64,000 nt of DNA from Isoptericola variabilis 225 (GTDB taxonomy: Bacteria; Actinomycetota; Actinomycetes; Actinomycetales; Cellulomonadaceae): contig NC_015588.1 of NCBI RefSeq assembly GCF_000215105.1, positions 992,001 to 1,056,000 on the forward strand, read 5' to 3'. A program made the translations under genes and the position numbers. Positions 8,307-17,919 of this stretch are shown one piece after another. The number at the start of each line of letters is the position of its first letter. Position 1 is the stretch's first letter. Below the pieces are notes generated by a model, which was given only the letters and a program-made list of their open reading frames with translations, was not told the origin of the DNA and did not search any database.

Positions 8307-8567
8307 TCCCGGAAGGACCGGATACCTGGCGGAGATCCTCCGGAGGCGGCGTGTTACTGCCGTGTTTCCACCGCCGTGCGGCTCGCGACCGTGTTGCTTC
8401 GGCGCAATATCAAGTCGGTAACGATCGGCCGACGATCGTGACGAACGTCCCAGGGCGCCCCCGGGCCGTGGGTACGGTGTGGCGACACCACGGCCCCCCC
8501 GGGTGAGATGTCGGTCACGCCTGCGCGTCGTCCGGCACGTCCGGGGAGCATCCCTTGAGGAGGAACA
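8307..8567 (+). promoter_or_regulatory. Leader and promoter region of the first peptide-importer operon
   Basis: This 261-nt region contains no gene. TACGGT at 8473-8478 is a candidate -10. Around it is a hairpin-forming stretch (CCGTGG with CCACGG; GGTGT with ACACC, about 8465-8493). ACGATCG occurs twice near 8420-8440 as a short direct repeat that could be an operator. A strong ribosome site, GAGGAGGAAC (8556-8565), precedes the TTG start at 8568. I recognise no known riboswitch fold. Confidence 0.4.
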
Positions 8568-10394
8568 TTGAAGATCAGGCGTGCAGGCGCCGCCATCGCG
8601 GCGGCCGCCACCGGGGCACTGCTCTTCTCGGCGTGCTCCAGCCCTGCTGGCAACCAGGACGACGAGGCGACGCCCACCGAGACCGCGACGGAGCAGGTCG
8701 AGGCGGACACCCCGTGCAAGGCGGACCTCGGCGAGGTCACCACCGCGGACGGGAACATCTCGTACTCGGTCGGCGAGGACGAGTTCCTCGGCTACAACAG
8801 CAACACCCCCGAGACCTACTCGACGTACAACTCGGCCGTGACCGAGCGCATGATCGGCAGCTTCATCTACTTCGGCACCGACGGCACGATCTGCCGCGAC
8901 GAGACGTACGGCACCTTCGAGGCCGTGTCCGAGGACCCGCTGCAGGTCAAGTACACGATCGCCGACGACGCCGTGTGGTCGGACGGCACGCCGATCTCCT
9001 ACGCGGACTACCTGCTCGAGTGGGCCGCCCAGGCCATCACCACCGACGGTGCGGTCACCAAGGACGGCACCGAGACCCCGCTGTTCAACCACATCTCCGG
9101 CCTCACGCTCGGCGACTACGTGCCCGAGGGCCCGAAGGCCGACTCGGCGGACGCCAAGGAGTTCCAGTACGACTATGAGCGCATCTACGCCGACTGGCAG
9201 CTCATGGTCGGTGGCGCCTTCCCGGCGCACGTCGTCGCCGAGCAGGTCGGTGTGAGCACCGACGAGCTCGTGACCGCCATCCAGGAGCTCGACATGAGCG
9301 TCCTCGAGCCGGCTGCCGAGTTCTGGAACACGGGCTGGCTGTCGCCGACGCCGGGCGAGCTGCCCGACCCGGCGCTGGTCCCGGTCTCGGGTCCCTACAC
9401 GTTCAAGGAGAACGGCTGGGTCGCCGGTCAGTCGATCACGCTGACCGCCAACGAGAACTACTGGGGCACGCCGCCCGCGACGAAGGAGCTCACGTTCCGC
9501 TTCGCCGCCGCGGACACGCACGTCCAGGCCCTGCAGAACGGTGACCTCGACGTCATCGAGCCGCAGGCGACGGTCGACACGATCGGTCAGCTCGAGGCGC
9601 TCGGCTCCTCGGTCACCATCACGACCGGCCAGACCCTCACGTGGGAGCACCTCGACTTCAACTTCAAGTCGGGCATCTTCGCCGACTCGCTCCCGGCCCG
9701 TGAGGCGTTCGCCTACTGCGTGCCGCGCCAGAAGATCGTCGACGACCTGATCAAGCCGATCGACGAGACCGCCGTGGTCATGAACGCCCGCGAGGTCTTC
9801 CCCTTCCAGACGGACAAGTACGACGAGGTCGTCTCGGCGGCCTACGACGGTCGCTACGACGAGGCCGACCTCGACATGGCCAAGCAGAAGTTCGAGGAGG
9901 CCGGTCTCGAGGAGGGCACCGAGGTCCGCATCGGCTACAGCGCGCCGAACCCGCGCCGTGCCGACGAGGTCGCCGCGATCAAGGCGTCGTGCGACCAGGT
10001 GGGCTTCAACGTCGTCGACGCGGGTGACCCGGCGTTCTTCGACACCGTGCTGCCCAACGCCGACTACGAGGTCGCGCTCTTCGCGTGGGCCGGCTCCGGC
10101 CAGATCGCCTCGGGCCAGAACATCTACGCGACGACGGGTACGCAGAACTACGGCGGCTACTCGGACGAGGTCGTCGACGAGGCCTGGGACACCCTCGCCT
10201 CGACGGTCGACGAGTCGGTGCACCTGGAGCAGACCAAGGTGATCGAGAAGCAGCTGTGGGACACGCTGTTCGGCATCCCGCTGTTCGCCCACCCGGGTGT
10301 GGCCGCGTTCAGCTCGGACCTGCAGAACGTGCGTGACACCGCCGCGCAGTCCGGCATCGTGTGGAACGCCGAGCAGTGGGCCCGCGCCTCCTGA
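8568..10394 (+). CDS. Peptide-type ABC transporter substrate-binding lipoprotein (SBP family 5)
   Basis: This is a 608-residue lipoprotein. A basic N-terminus (KIRRAG) and hydrophobic stretch lead to the lipobox LFSAC, with Cys at residue 23. The rest has family 5 features: an early YNSNTPETYSTYNSAV segment, SDGTPISYADYLLEW in the first lobe, and GSGQIASGQNIYATTGTQNY in the late part. The unusual TTG start is supported by GAGGAGGAAC directly upstream and by the lipobox distance. It is the first gene of an operon with two permeases and a fused ATPase, so it should deliver peptides or similar solutes to them. A strong hairpin follows the gene. Confidence 0.9.
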   Translation: MKIRRAGAAIAAAATGALLFSACSSPAGNQDDEATPTETATEQVEADTPCKADLGEVTTADGNISYSVGEDEFLGYNSNTPETYSTYNSAVTERMIGSFIYFGTDGTICRDETYGTFEAVSEDPLQVKYTIADDAVWSDGTPISYADYLLEWAAQAITTDGAVTKDGTETPLFNHISGLTLGDYVPEGPKADSADAKEFQYDYERIYADWQLMVGGAFPAHVVAEQVGVSTDELVTAIQELDMSVLEPAAEFWNTGWLSPTPGELPDPALVPVSGPYTFKENGWVAGQSITLTANENYWGTPPATKELTFRFAAADTHVQALQNGDLDVIEPQATVDTIGQLEALGSSVTITTGQTLTWEHLDFNFKSGIFADSLPAREAFAYCVPRQKIVDDLIKPIDETAVVMNAREVFPFQTDKYDEVVSAAYDGRYDEADLDMAKQKFEEAGLEEGTEVRIGYSAPNPRRADEVAAIKASCDQVGFNVVDAGDPAFFDTVLPNADYEVALFAWAGSGQIASGQNIYATTGTQNYGGYSDEVVDEAWDTLASTVDESVHLEQTKVIEKQLWDTLFGIPLFAHPGVAAFSSDLQNVRDTAAQSGIVWNAEQWARAS

Positions 10395-10407
10395 CGACGT
10401 GACACCG

Positions 10408-10444
10408 ACCGTGGGGCAGGGGGCGGCGCCCCCTGCCCCACGGT
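10408..10444 (+). terminator. GC-rich hairpin between SBP and permease genes
   Basis: Perfect 17-bp arms (10408-10424 and 10428-10444, starting ACCGTGGGGCAGG) enclose a 3-nt loop 13 nt after the SBP stop. A second hairpin, GCCGGGC-ACGA-GCCCGGC, follows at 10451-10468. There is no T-run. Its position inside the operon suggests partial termination or mRNA 3'-end protection that leaves more SBP than permease mRNA. Confidence 0.75.
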
Positions 10445-10613
10445 TCTGCCGCCGGGCACGAGCCCGGCGCGCGCACCGCCGTCGCCGGACCGCTCGACGA
10501 GGAGCCGCCCCCACCGGGGCGACATCGGCCCGGCCCGCCGTGCGTGCCTCCACCCGTACCACCGACCTGACCGGCAGCGGGCCACCCGCCGGCTGCCCAC
10601 GAAGGGGCACCTC

Positions 10614-12131
10614 GTGCTCAAGTTCATCCTCCGACGCCTCGGCATCTCGGCCCTCATCCTGTGGCTGGCGTCGATCCTCATCTTCGTCCTGACGATCAAC
10701 TCGGGCGACCCCCTGGCCGATCTGCGCGAGTCGAACGCCCAGAACCGCGACCAGCTCATCGCCGCGCGGATCGCCACGATGGGGCTCGACAAGCCGTGGC
10801 ACGAGCGCTACCTCGAGTGGCTCACGGGCGTCGGCGGCTGCTTCACCGGCAGCTGCGACCTCGGTACCACCATGAACGGCAGCAACGTCCTCGACCTCAC
10901 GACGCAGGCCGCCGCGTCGACGCTCCGCCTCGTCACGCTCGCGACGCTGCTGGCGATCGTCGTCGGCGTCGCGCTCGGCATGCTCACCGCGATCCGCCAG
11001 TACTCGGGCTTCGACTACGCGGTGACGTTCATGTCGTTCCTCTTCTTCTCCCTGCCGGTGTTCTGGGCCGCGGTGCTCCTCAAGGAGTACGGCGCGATCC
11101 GGTTCAACGACTGGATCGCGGGCGGGCAGGCGGCACCGGCGGCGATACTGCTGCTCGCCGCCGTCGTCGCCGTCGTGCTCGCCGCGCTCCTGGGCGGGAC
11201 CCAGCGCCGCCGGCTCGTCACGGGCGCGGCGACGTTCGTCTTCGTTGGCATCGTCCTGTTCGTGCTCAACGTGCTCGACTGGTACCGCAGCCCCGTCTTC
11301 GGCCTGGGCCTCGTGCTGCTCACCGCGCTCGGCGCGGGCGTCCTGACGACGGCCCTCGTGACCGGCTTCGGCAACCGCCGCGTGCTCTACGCCGCGGCGA
11401 CGACCGCCGTCGTCGGCACCCTGTCGTACCTGCTGTTCATCGACCTGCTGCTCGAGCCGACGTGGCTCCTCCTCGCCGGGCTGTTCGTCCTCGCGGTCGT
11501 GGTGTCGGTCGCGATCGGCGCCGCGTGGGGCGGGTACGCCCGCAAGCAGGCGATGCTCGTCTCCGGCATCACGGGCGTCGTCACGAGCCTCGTGATCGTG
11601 TTCGACATCCTCGTCGCGCACTGGTCGGGCTTCCTCGCGCTCAAGCCGCGCCCCATCTCGACGATCGGCTCGCAGACGCCCAACTTCACGGGCGACTTCT
11701 GGGAGTCGGTGCTCGACATGGGCGCCCAGATCGTCCTGCCGACGGTCGTGCTCACGCTCATCTCGATCGCGTCGTACTCGCGCTACACGCGCTCCTCGAT
11801 GCTCGAGGTCATGAACCAGGACTACGTCCGCACGGCGCGGTCGAAGGGCCTGTCGGAGCGGGCGGTCATCACCAAGCACGCGTTCCGCAACGCGCTCATC
11901 CCCATCACGACGATCGTCGCGTTCGACTTCGCGGGCCTCATCGGCGGCGCGGTCATCACCGAGCGCGTGTTCGGCTGGAAGGGCATGGGCGCGATGTTCG
12001 CCGACGGCCTGCACCACGTCGACCCGGCCCCCGTCATGGCGTTCTTCCTCGTGACCGGCACGGCCGCCGTCGTGATGAACATGCTGGCCGACATCGCGTA
12101 CGCCTTCCTCGACCCGCGGATCCGGCGGTGA
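10614..12131 (+). CDS. Peptide ABC transporter permease (DppB/OppB type) with extra membrane block
   Basis: This 505-residue protein is about 170-190 residues longer than usual DppB. The N-terminus (LKFILRRLGISALILWLASI) and the C-terminal BPD domain (SSMLEVMNQDYVRTARSKGL, then KHAFRNALIPITT) are standard and include the EAA-type loop that docks the ATPase. Between them, about residues 170-340, is an extra hydrophobic block with around six membrane segments that normal family members lack. GTG at 10614 follows GAAGGGG. It is the second gene of the operon, 219 nt after the SBP gene with hairpins between them. Confidence 0.88.
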   Translation: MLKFILRRLGISALILWLASILIFVLTINSGDPLADLRESNAQNRDQLIAARIATMGLDKPWHERYLEWLTGVGGCFTGSCDLGTTMNGSNVLDLTTQAAASTLRLVTLATLLAIVVGVALGMLTAIRQYSGFDYAVTFMSFLFFSLPVFWAAVLLKEYGAIRFNDWIAGGQAAPAAILLLAAVVAVVLAALLGGTQRRRLVTGAATFVFVGIVLFVLNVLDWYRSPVFGLGLVLLTALGAGVLTTALVTGFGNRRVLYAAATTAVVGTLSYLLFIDLLLEPTWLLLAGLFVLAVVVSVAIGAAWGGYARKQAMLVSGITGVVTSLVIVFDILVAHWSGFLALKPRPISTIGSQTPNFTGDFWESVLDMGAQIVLPTVVLTLISIASYSRYTRSSMLEVMNQDYVRTARSKGLSERAVITKHAFRNALIPITTIVAFDFAGLIGGAVITERVFGWKGMGAMFADGLHHVDPAPVMAFFLVTGTAAVVMNMLADIAYAFLDPRIRR

Positions 12132-12186
12132 GCCCCGTGACCACGCGCACGACCACCGCCGCCGACCGCACCCGCCGGAGCACCCC

Positions 12187-13187
12187 ATGAGCGACATCAG
12201 GAACACCAGCCCCCGCGGCGAGGACTTCGAGCCCGTCCCGACCGCGCACGGCATCGACGTCGAGGGCGGCGTCGGGGCCGGCGTCGCGACCGCGCCGCTG
12301 CCCACCGAGGACAAGTCCTACAGCCAGGGCCAGCTGGTCCGCCGCCGGTTCTTCCACCACCGCGGCGCGATCATCTCGATGATCGTGCTCGGCGTGATCG
12401 TCCTCGTGGCGTTCAGCTCGATCGGGATCGGCCCGATCCCGGGCTGGTGGGACAAGAACCCGACGCTGCAGTACGAGAAGGTCGGCACGGGCGCCCCGAC
12501 GTGGGCGCACCCGTTCGGCCAGGACACGATCGGCAAGGACTACTTCGCGCTCGTCATGCTCGGGACGCAGAAGTCGATCATCATCGCGCTCGGCGTGGGC
12601 CTCATCTCGACCGTCATCGGCACCGTCGTGGGCGCGCTCGCGGGGTACTTCCGCGGCTGGGTCGAGTCGCTGCTCATGCGCCTGACCGACCTGCTCATCG
12701 TCATCCCGCTGCTCGTCCTGGCCGCCGTGCTCGGCAAGATGGCGAGCCAGTGGGGCATCTGGGGCCTGACGGTCATGCTCGGCATCGTCAGCTGGACGGG
12801 CCTCGCGCGGCTCGTGCGCGGCGAGGTGCTCTCGCTGCGCGAGCGCGACTTCGTCGTCGCGGCGACCGCCGTCGGCACCGGGTCGAACCGGATCATCTTC
12901 AAGCACATCCTGCCCAACGCCGTGGGCACCATCATCGTGTCGGCGACGCTGACGATCTCGTCGGCGATCCTGCTCGAGACGTCGCTGAGCTTCCTCGGCT
13001 TCGGCGTGCAGGCGCCCGACACCTCGCTGGGCCTGCTCATCTCCCAGTACCAGACGGCGTTCACGACGCGCCCGTGGCTCTTCTGGTGGCCCGGCCTGAT
13101 GATCCTCGCGATAGCCCTGTGCGTGAACTTCATCGGCGACGGTCTGCGCGACGCGTTCGACCCCCGGCAGAACAGGACCAAGGCCTG

Positions 13188-13188
<1 letters not shown>
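12187..13188 (+). CDS. Peptide ABC transporter permease (DppC/OppC type)
   Basis: This is a 333-residue protein. A cytoplasmic N-terminal tail of about 60 residues ends in the family motif QLVRRRFFHHRGAIIS, followed by the first membrane segment. A periplasmic part (WAHPFGQDTIGKDYFALVM) is the usual DppC motif (FGTDxxGRD type). The BPD domain contains LVRGEVLSLRERDFVVAA and KHILPNAVGTII, the ATPase contact loop. It pairs with the DppB-like permease upstream; its last base overlaps the ATG of the fused ATPase gene, so they are cotranslated. Confidence 0.92.
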
Positions 13189-14999
<1,811 letters not shown>

Positions 15000-15003
15000 C
15001 GAC

Positions 15004-17919
15004 GTGAACCGAGCCAGGCTCCTCGCCCGGCGCGCCGGCGCCCACCGGGGCTTGCTGTCCCTCGTGGCGGTGCTGGTCGCGGCCGTCGCCGCGACGGTGG
15101 GCGTGACGCTCGGCTCGGTGCAGTCCGCGACGGTCGACGGGGCGCGCCAGGCCCTGGCCCAGGTGCCGGAGCCGGCGCGCTCGCTCGTCGTCACGACGCG
15201 GCTCGCCTCGGACGGCGCCGGGGCCGAGGCCCAGGACGCGCGCGTCCGCGAGGTCGTCGACCGGCTGTTCGGCGGCGTCCCCGTCGACGTCGAGCGCGCG
15301 GAGGTGCCCGACGACGCCTCGGGCACCCCGTTCGTCACGTGGACCCTCGCCCCGCGCGCGGCCGAGACCGCCCCGGCCGACCTCGGTGTCCTCGCCGACG
15401 GTGCCGAGCGGCTGCGCCCGGTGCTGCGCGACGACGACGCCGTCGCGATCCGCGGCCTGACCGTCGAGGGCGCCCTCGGCGAGACCGCCCGCTCGGCGCA
15501 CGAGGCGCTGCGCGCGGCGCAGGCCGTGGCGGCCGTGCCCGTGACGCTGCTCGGTCTGGTGGCCCTCGTGGCCCTGGTCCAGGTCGCCCGGCTGCTCGCC
15601 GCGACACGCGACGCCGAGGTGGGGCTCGCCGTGTCGCGCGGGGCCGCGCCGCGCCAGGTCGCGGCCGCGGCCACGACCGAGGCCGTGGTCCTGAGCGCGG
15701 TCGCCGCGGCCGCCGGCTCGGTCGCGGCCGCCGCGGTGCTCGCCGCCCGCGGCGAGGTTGGGACGGCAGGCACGGCGGGGACGGCAGGGACGGTCGCGCT
15801 CGCGGGCGCGGCGACGGCGCTCGCCGCGGCGGCGGTGCTCGGGATCGTGGCCGGGCTCCAGGTGCGTGCCGTCGCGCGGCGCCGGGTCACGGACCGGTCC
15901 GGCCGCGCGCGGCAGGCCGCGGCGCTCGGCACCGTGGTCCTCACGATGGTGCTCGCGGCCGTCTGCCTCGCGCAGCTGCGGCGCTACGGCTCGCCGCTCG
16001 TGACCACGCCCGAGGGCGTGCGCACCGACCCGCTCGCGACGGCCGCGCCCGCGCTCGTGCTCGCGGCACTTGCCGTCGTCGTCCTGGCGGTCCTCGGGCC
16101 GGCGGCCCGCGCCTGGGCGGCGGGTGCCGCGCGCGGCACGGGTGCGACGGGGGTGCTCGCCGCGCGCCACGTCTCGCGCGGGCTGGTCGTCATGGTCGTG
16201 CCCGTGGTGCTGCTCGTGCTCGCCTCGGGCGCCGGCGTGCTGGCCGCGACCTACGCGGGGACGTCCGAGGCCCTGCGGGCCGACGCCGCGCTCCTGCGCA
16301 ACGGCACCGACGTGCGCGTCGTGCTGCCGTCCTCGGGCCCGGTCGACGTCGGCCGCGGCGCGCCCGACGTCGCGGCGTACGCGGCGCTCGACGGTGCGTC
16401 CGCGGCCGCACCGGTGCTCGCGCTCGACGCGACGGTCGACTCCGACCCGGTCGCGCTCCTCGGTGTGCCCGCCGCGGCGCTGCCCGACGTCGTCCGCGCG
16501 CCCGCCGGCACGACCGACCCGGGCAGGATCGCCGCGGCGGTCGCGACCGAGGGGGCGACCGCCCCTGCCGTCGCGCCCGACGCGACGCACCTCGACCTCA
16601 CCGTCACGGGGACCGCGGCGATCGACGAGGCCGCGTGGGGGCCGAACGGCTTCCCCGGCCCGGACGCGGAGCTGCGCTCGTTCGTCACGACGGCCGAGGA
16701 CGGCCGTGCCGCCGGCGTCCGCGTGTGGCTCGCCGGCGGTGACGGGACGCTCGCGCTCGTCGACGCCGGCGAGCTCGGCTACGACCTCGACGGCGACGGC
16801 GACGCGCGCGCACCGATCGGGCCCGCGCCCGCGATGCACCGCCTCTCGGCCGAGGTCCCGCCGGCGCCCGCCGGCGGGTGGGCGGTCGCGGGCGTGGACC
16901 TCCAGCTCGCCGGCACCCCGCTGCCCCTCGTCGTCGCGGTGCGGGTCGACGAGGCGGTCGCCCGCACCCCGGACGGCGAGGTTCCCGTCGACCTGACGGC
17001 CGTGCCGTGGGCCTCGGCGGCCGGTGCCACGACGCGCTCGGTCGAGGTCGAGGTCGCCGAGGCGGGGCCGGGCGCCGTCGTGCGACCAGGCGAGGCCGGG
17101 TCGACGCGCGTGCGGCTCGTGCCGGGCCGGGGGACCGCGGACGCCGTGCCGGTCGCGATGTCGGCCCCGCTCGCGGGCGCGCTGGGCCTCGCCGCGGGCG
17201 ACGGCGTCGAGCTCACCGTCGCGGGCAGCCGGCTGGCCGTCACGGTCGCCGACGTGGTCGACGTCGTGCCCGGCGAGCTGCGGCCCGCGGCCGCCCTCGC
17301 GGACCTCGGCGCGCTCGGCCGGGCCCTGCTGCGCTCCGGGGTGCAGGTGCAGCCGGCGCGCGAGCTCTGGGTCGCCGCGGAGGCGCCGGCCGCCCTGCCG
17401 CTCGTCCGCGCGGCCGCGGCGGAGCTCGCCGGCGAGGGCGCCCGGGTCCTCACGCCGGAGCCCGGCGCGGGCGACGTCGACGCCGCGGCGCCCGTCCGCG
17501 CGACGTTCGCGCTCGCGGCGGGCGGCGCGGGGGTGCTCGCCCTCGTCGGCGTCGCGACCGTCGCGGTCGCCGTGCTGCGCGGGCGGCGGCACGAGGTCGT
17601 CGTCCTGCGCGCGGTCGGCGTCGGCCCGCGCGAGCAGGCGGCGGGCCGGGCGCTCGAGCTGCTCGTCGTCGGCCTCGCCGCGATCGCCGCCGGCCTGGCG
17701 GCCGGGGTGCTCGTCGCGCGGCTCACCGTGCCGGGCCTCGCGCACGCCACGCTCACCGGCGTGGCGGCCACCCCCGACGCCGTGCTCCGCGTCGAGCCGT
17801 GGCTCGTCGCGGGGACGGCCGCGGGACTCGTGGCCGGGCTCGCCGTCGTCGCGGCCGGGGCGGGTGCCCGCGTCGCGGCGCAGGCGCGCGACACCGAGTA
17901 CCGCGAGGAGGTCCGGTGA
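15004..17919 (+). CDS. Large FtsX/MacB-type ABC transporter permease
   Basis: This 971-residue membrane protein starts with a basic stretch and one membrane segment (residues about 17-38), followed by a large outside domain and FtsX-type membrane blocks. The last block contains the FtsX domain: AAGGAGVLALVGVATVAVAV, VVVLRAVGVGPREQAAGRAL and a final helix pair. Ala, Val and Leu predominate and several long loops are Asp-rich. It shares GTGA with the next permease gene, and two LolD-type ATPases follow, so the four genes form one exporter or membrane-mechanical complex. The substrate is unknown. Confidence 0.82.
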   Translation: MNRARLLARRAGAHRGLLSLVAVLVAAVAATVGVTLGSVQSATVDGARQALAQVPEPARSLVVTTRLASDGAGAEAQDARVREVVDRLFGGVPVDVERAEVPDDASGTPFVTWTLAPRAAETAPADLGVLADGAERLRPVLRDDDAVAIRGLTVEGALGETARSAHEALRAAQAVAAVPVTLLGLVALVALVQVARLLAATRDAEVGLAVSRGAAPRQVAAAATTEAVVLSAVAAAAGSVAAAAVLAARGEVGTAGTAGTAGTVALAGAATALAAAAVLGIVAGLQVRAVARRRVTDRSGRARQAAALGTVVLTMVLAAVCLAQLRRYGSPLVTTPEGVRTDPLATAAPALVLAALAVVVLAVLGPAARAWAAGAARGTGATGVLAARHVSRGLVVMVVPVVLLVLASGAGVLAATYAGTSEALRADAALLRNGTDVRVVLPSSGPVDVGRGAPDVAAYAALDGASAAAPVLALDATVDSDPVALLGVPAAALPDVVRAPAGTTDPGRIAAAVATEGATAPAVAPDATHLDLTVTGTAAIDEAAWGPNGFPGPDAELRSFVTTAEDGRAAGVRVWLAGGDGTLALVDAGELGYDLDGDGDARAPIGPAPAMHRLSAEVPPAPAGGWAVAGVDLQLAGTPLPLVVAVRVDEAVARTPDGEVPVDLTAVPWASAAGATTRSVEVEVAEAGPGAVVRPGEAGSTRVRLVPGRGTADAVPVAMSAPLAGALGLAAGDGVELTVAGSRLAVTVADVVDVVPGELRPAAALADLGALGRALLRSGVQVQPARELWVAAEAPAALPLVRAAAAELAGEGARVLTPEPGAGDVDAAAPVRATFALAAGGAGVLALVGVATVAVAVLRGRRHEVVVLRAVGVGPREQAAGRALELLVVGLAAIAAGLAAGVLVARLTVPGLAHATLTGVAATPDAVLRVEPWLVAGTAAGLVAGLAVVAAGAGARVAAQARDTEYREEVR

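Noticed and set aside
8307..8567. Riboswitch in the leader of the first importer operon
   Set aside because: Only simple hairpins are visible and I could not match the sequence to a known riboswitch core.
10805..10815. A single copy of GCGCTACCTCG inside dppB
   Set aside because: It encodes normal permease residues (RYLE), has no 20-bp neighbour copies, and is expected by chance in this codon usage.
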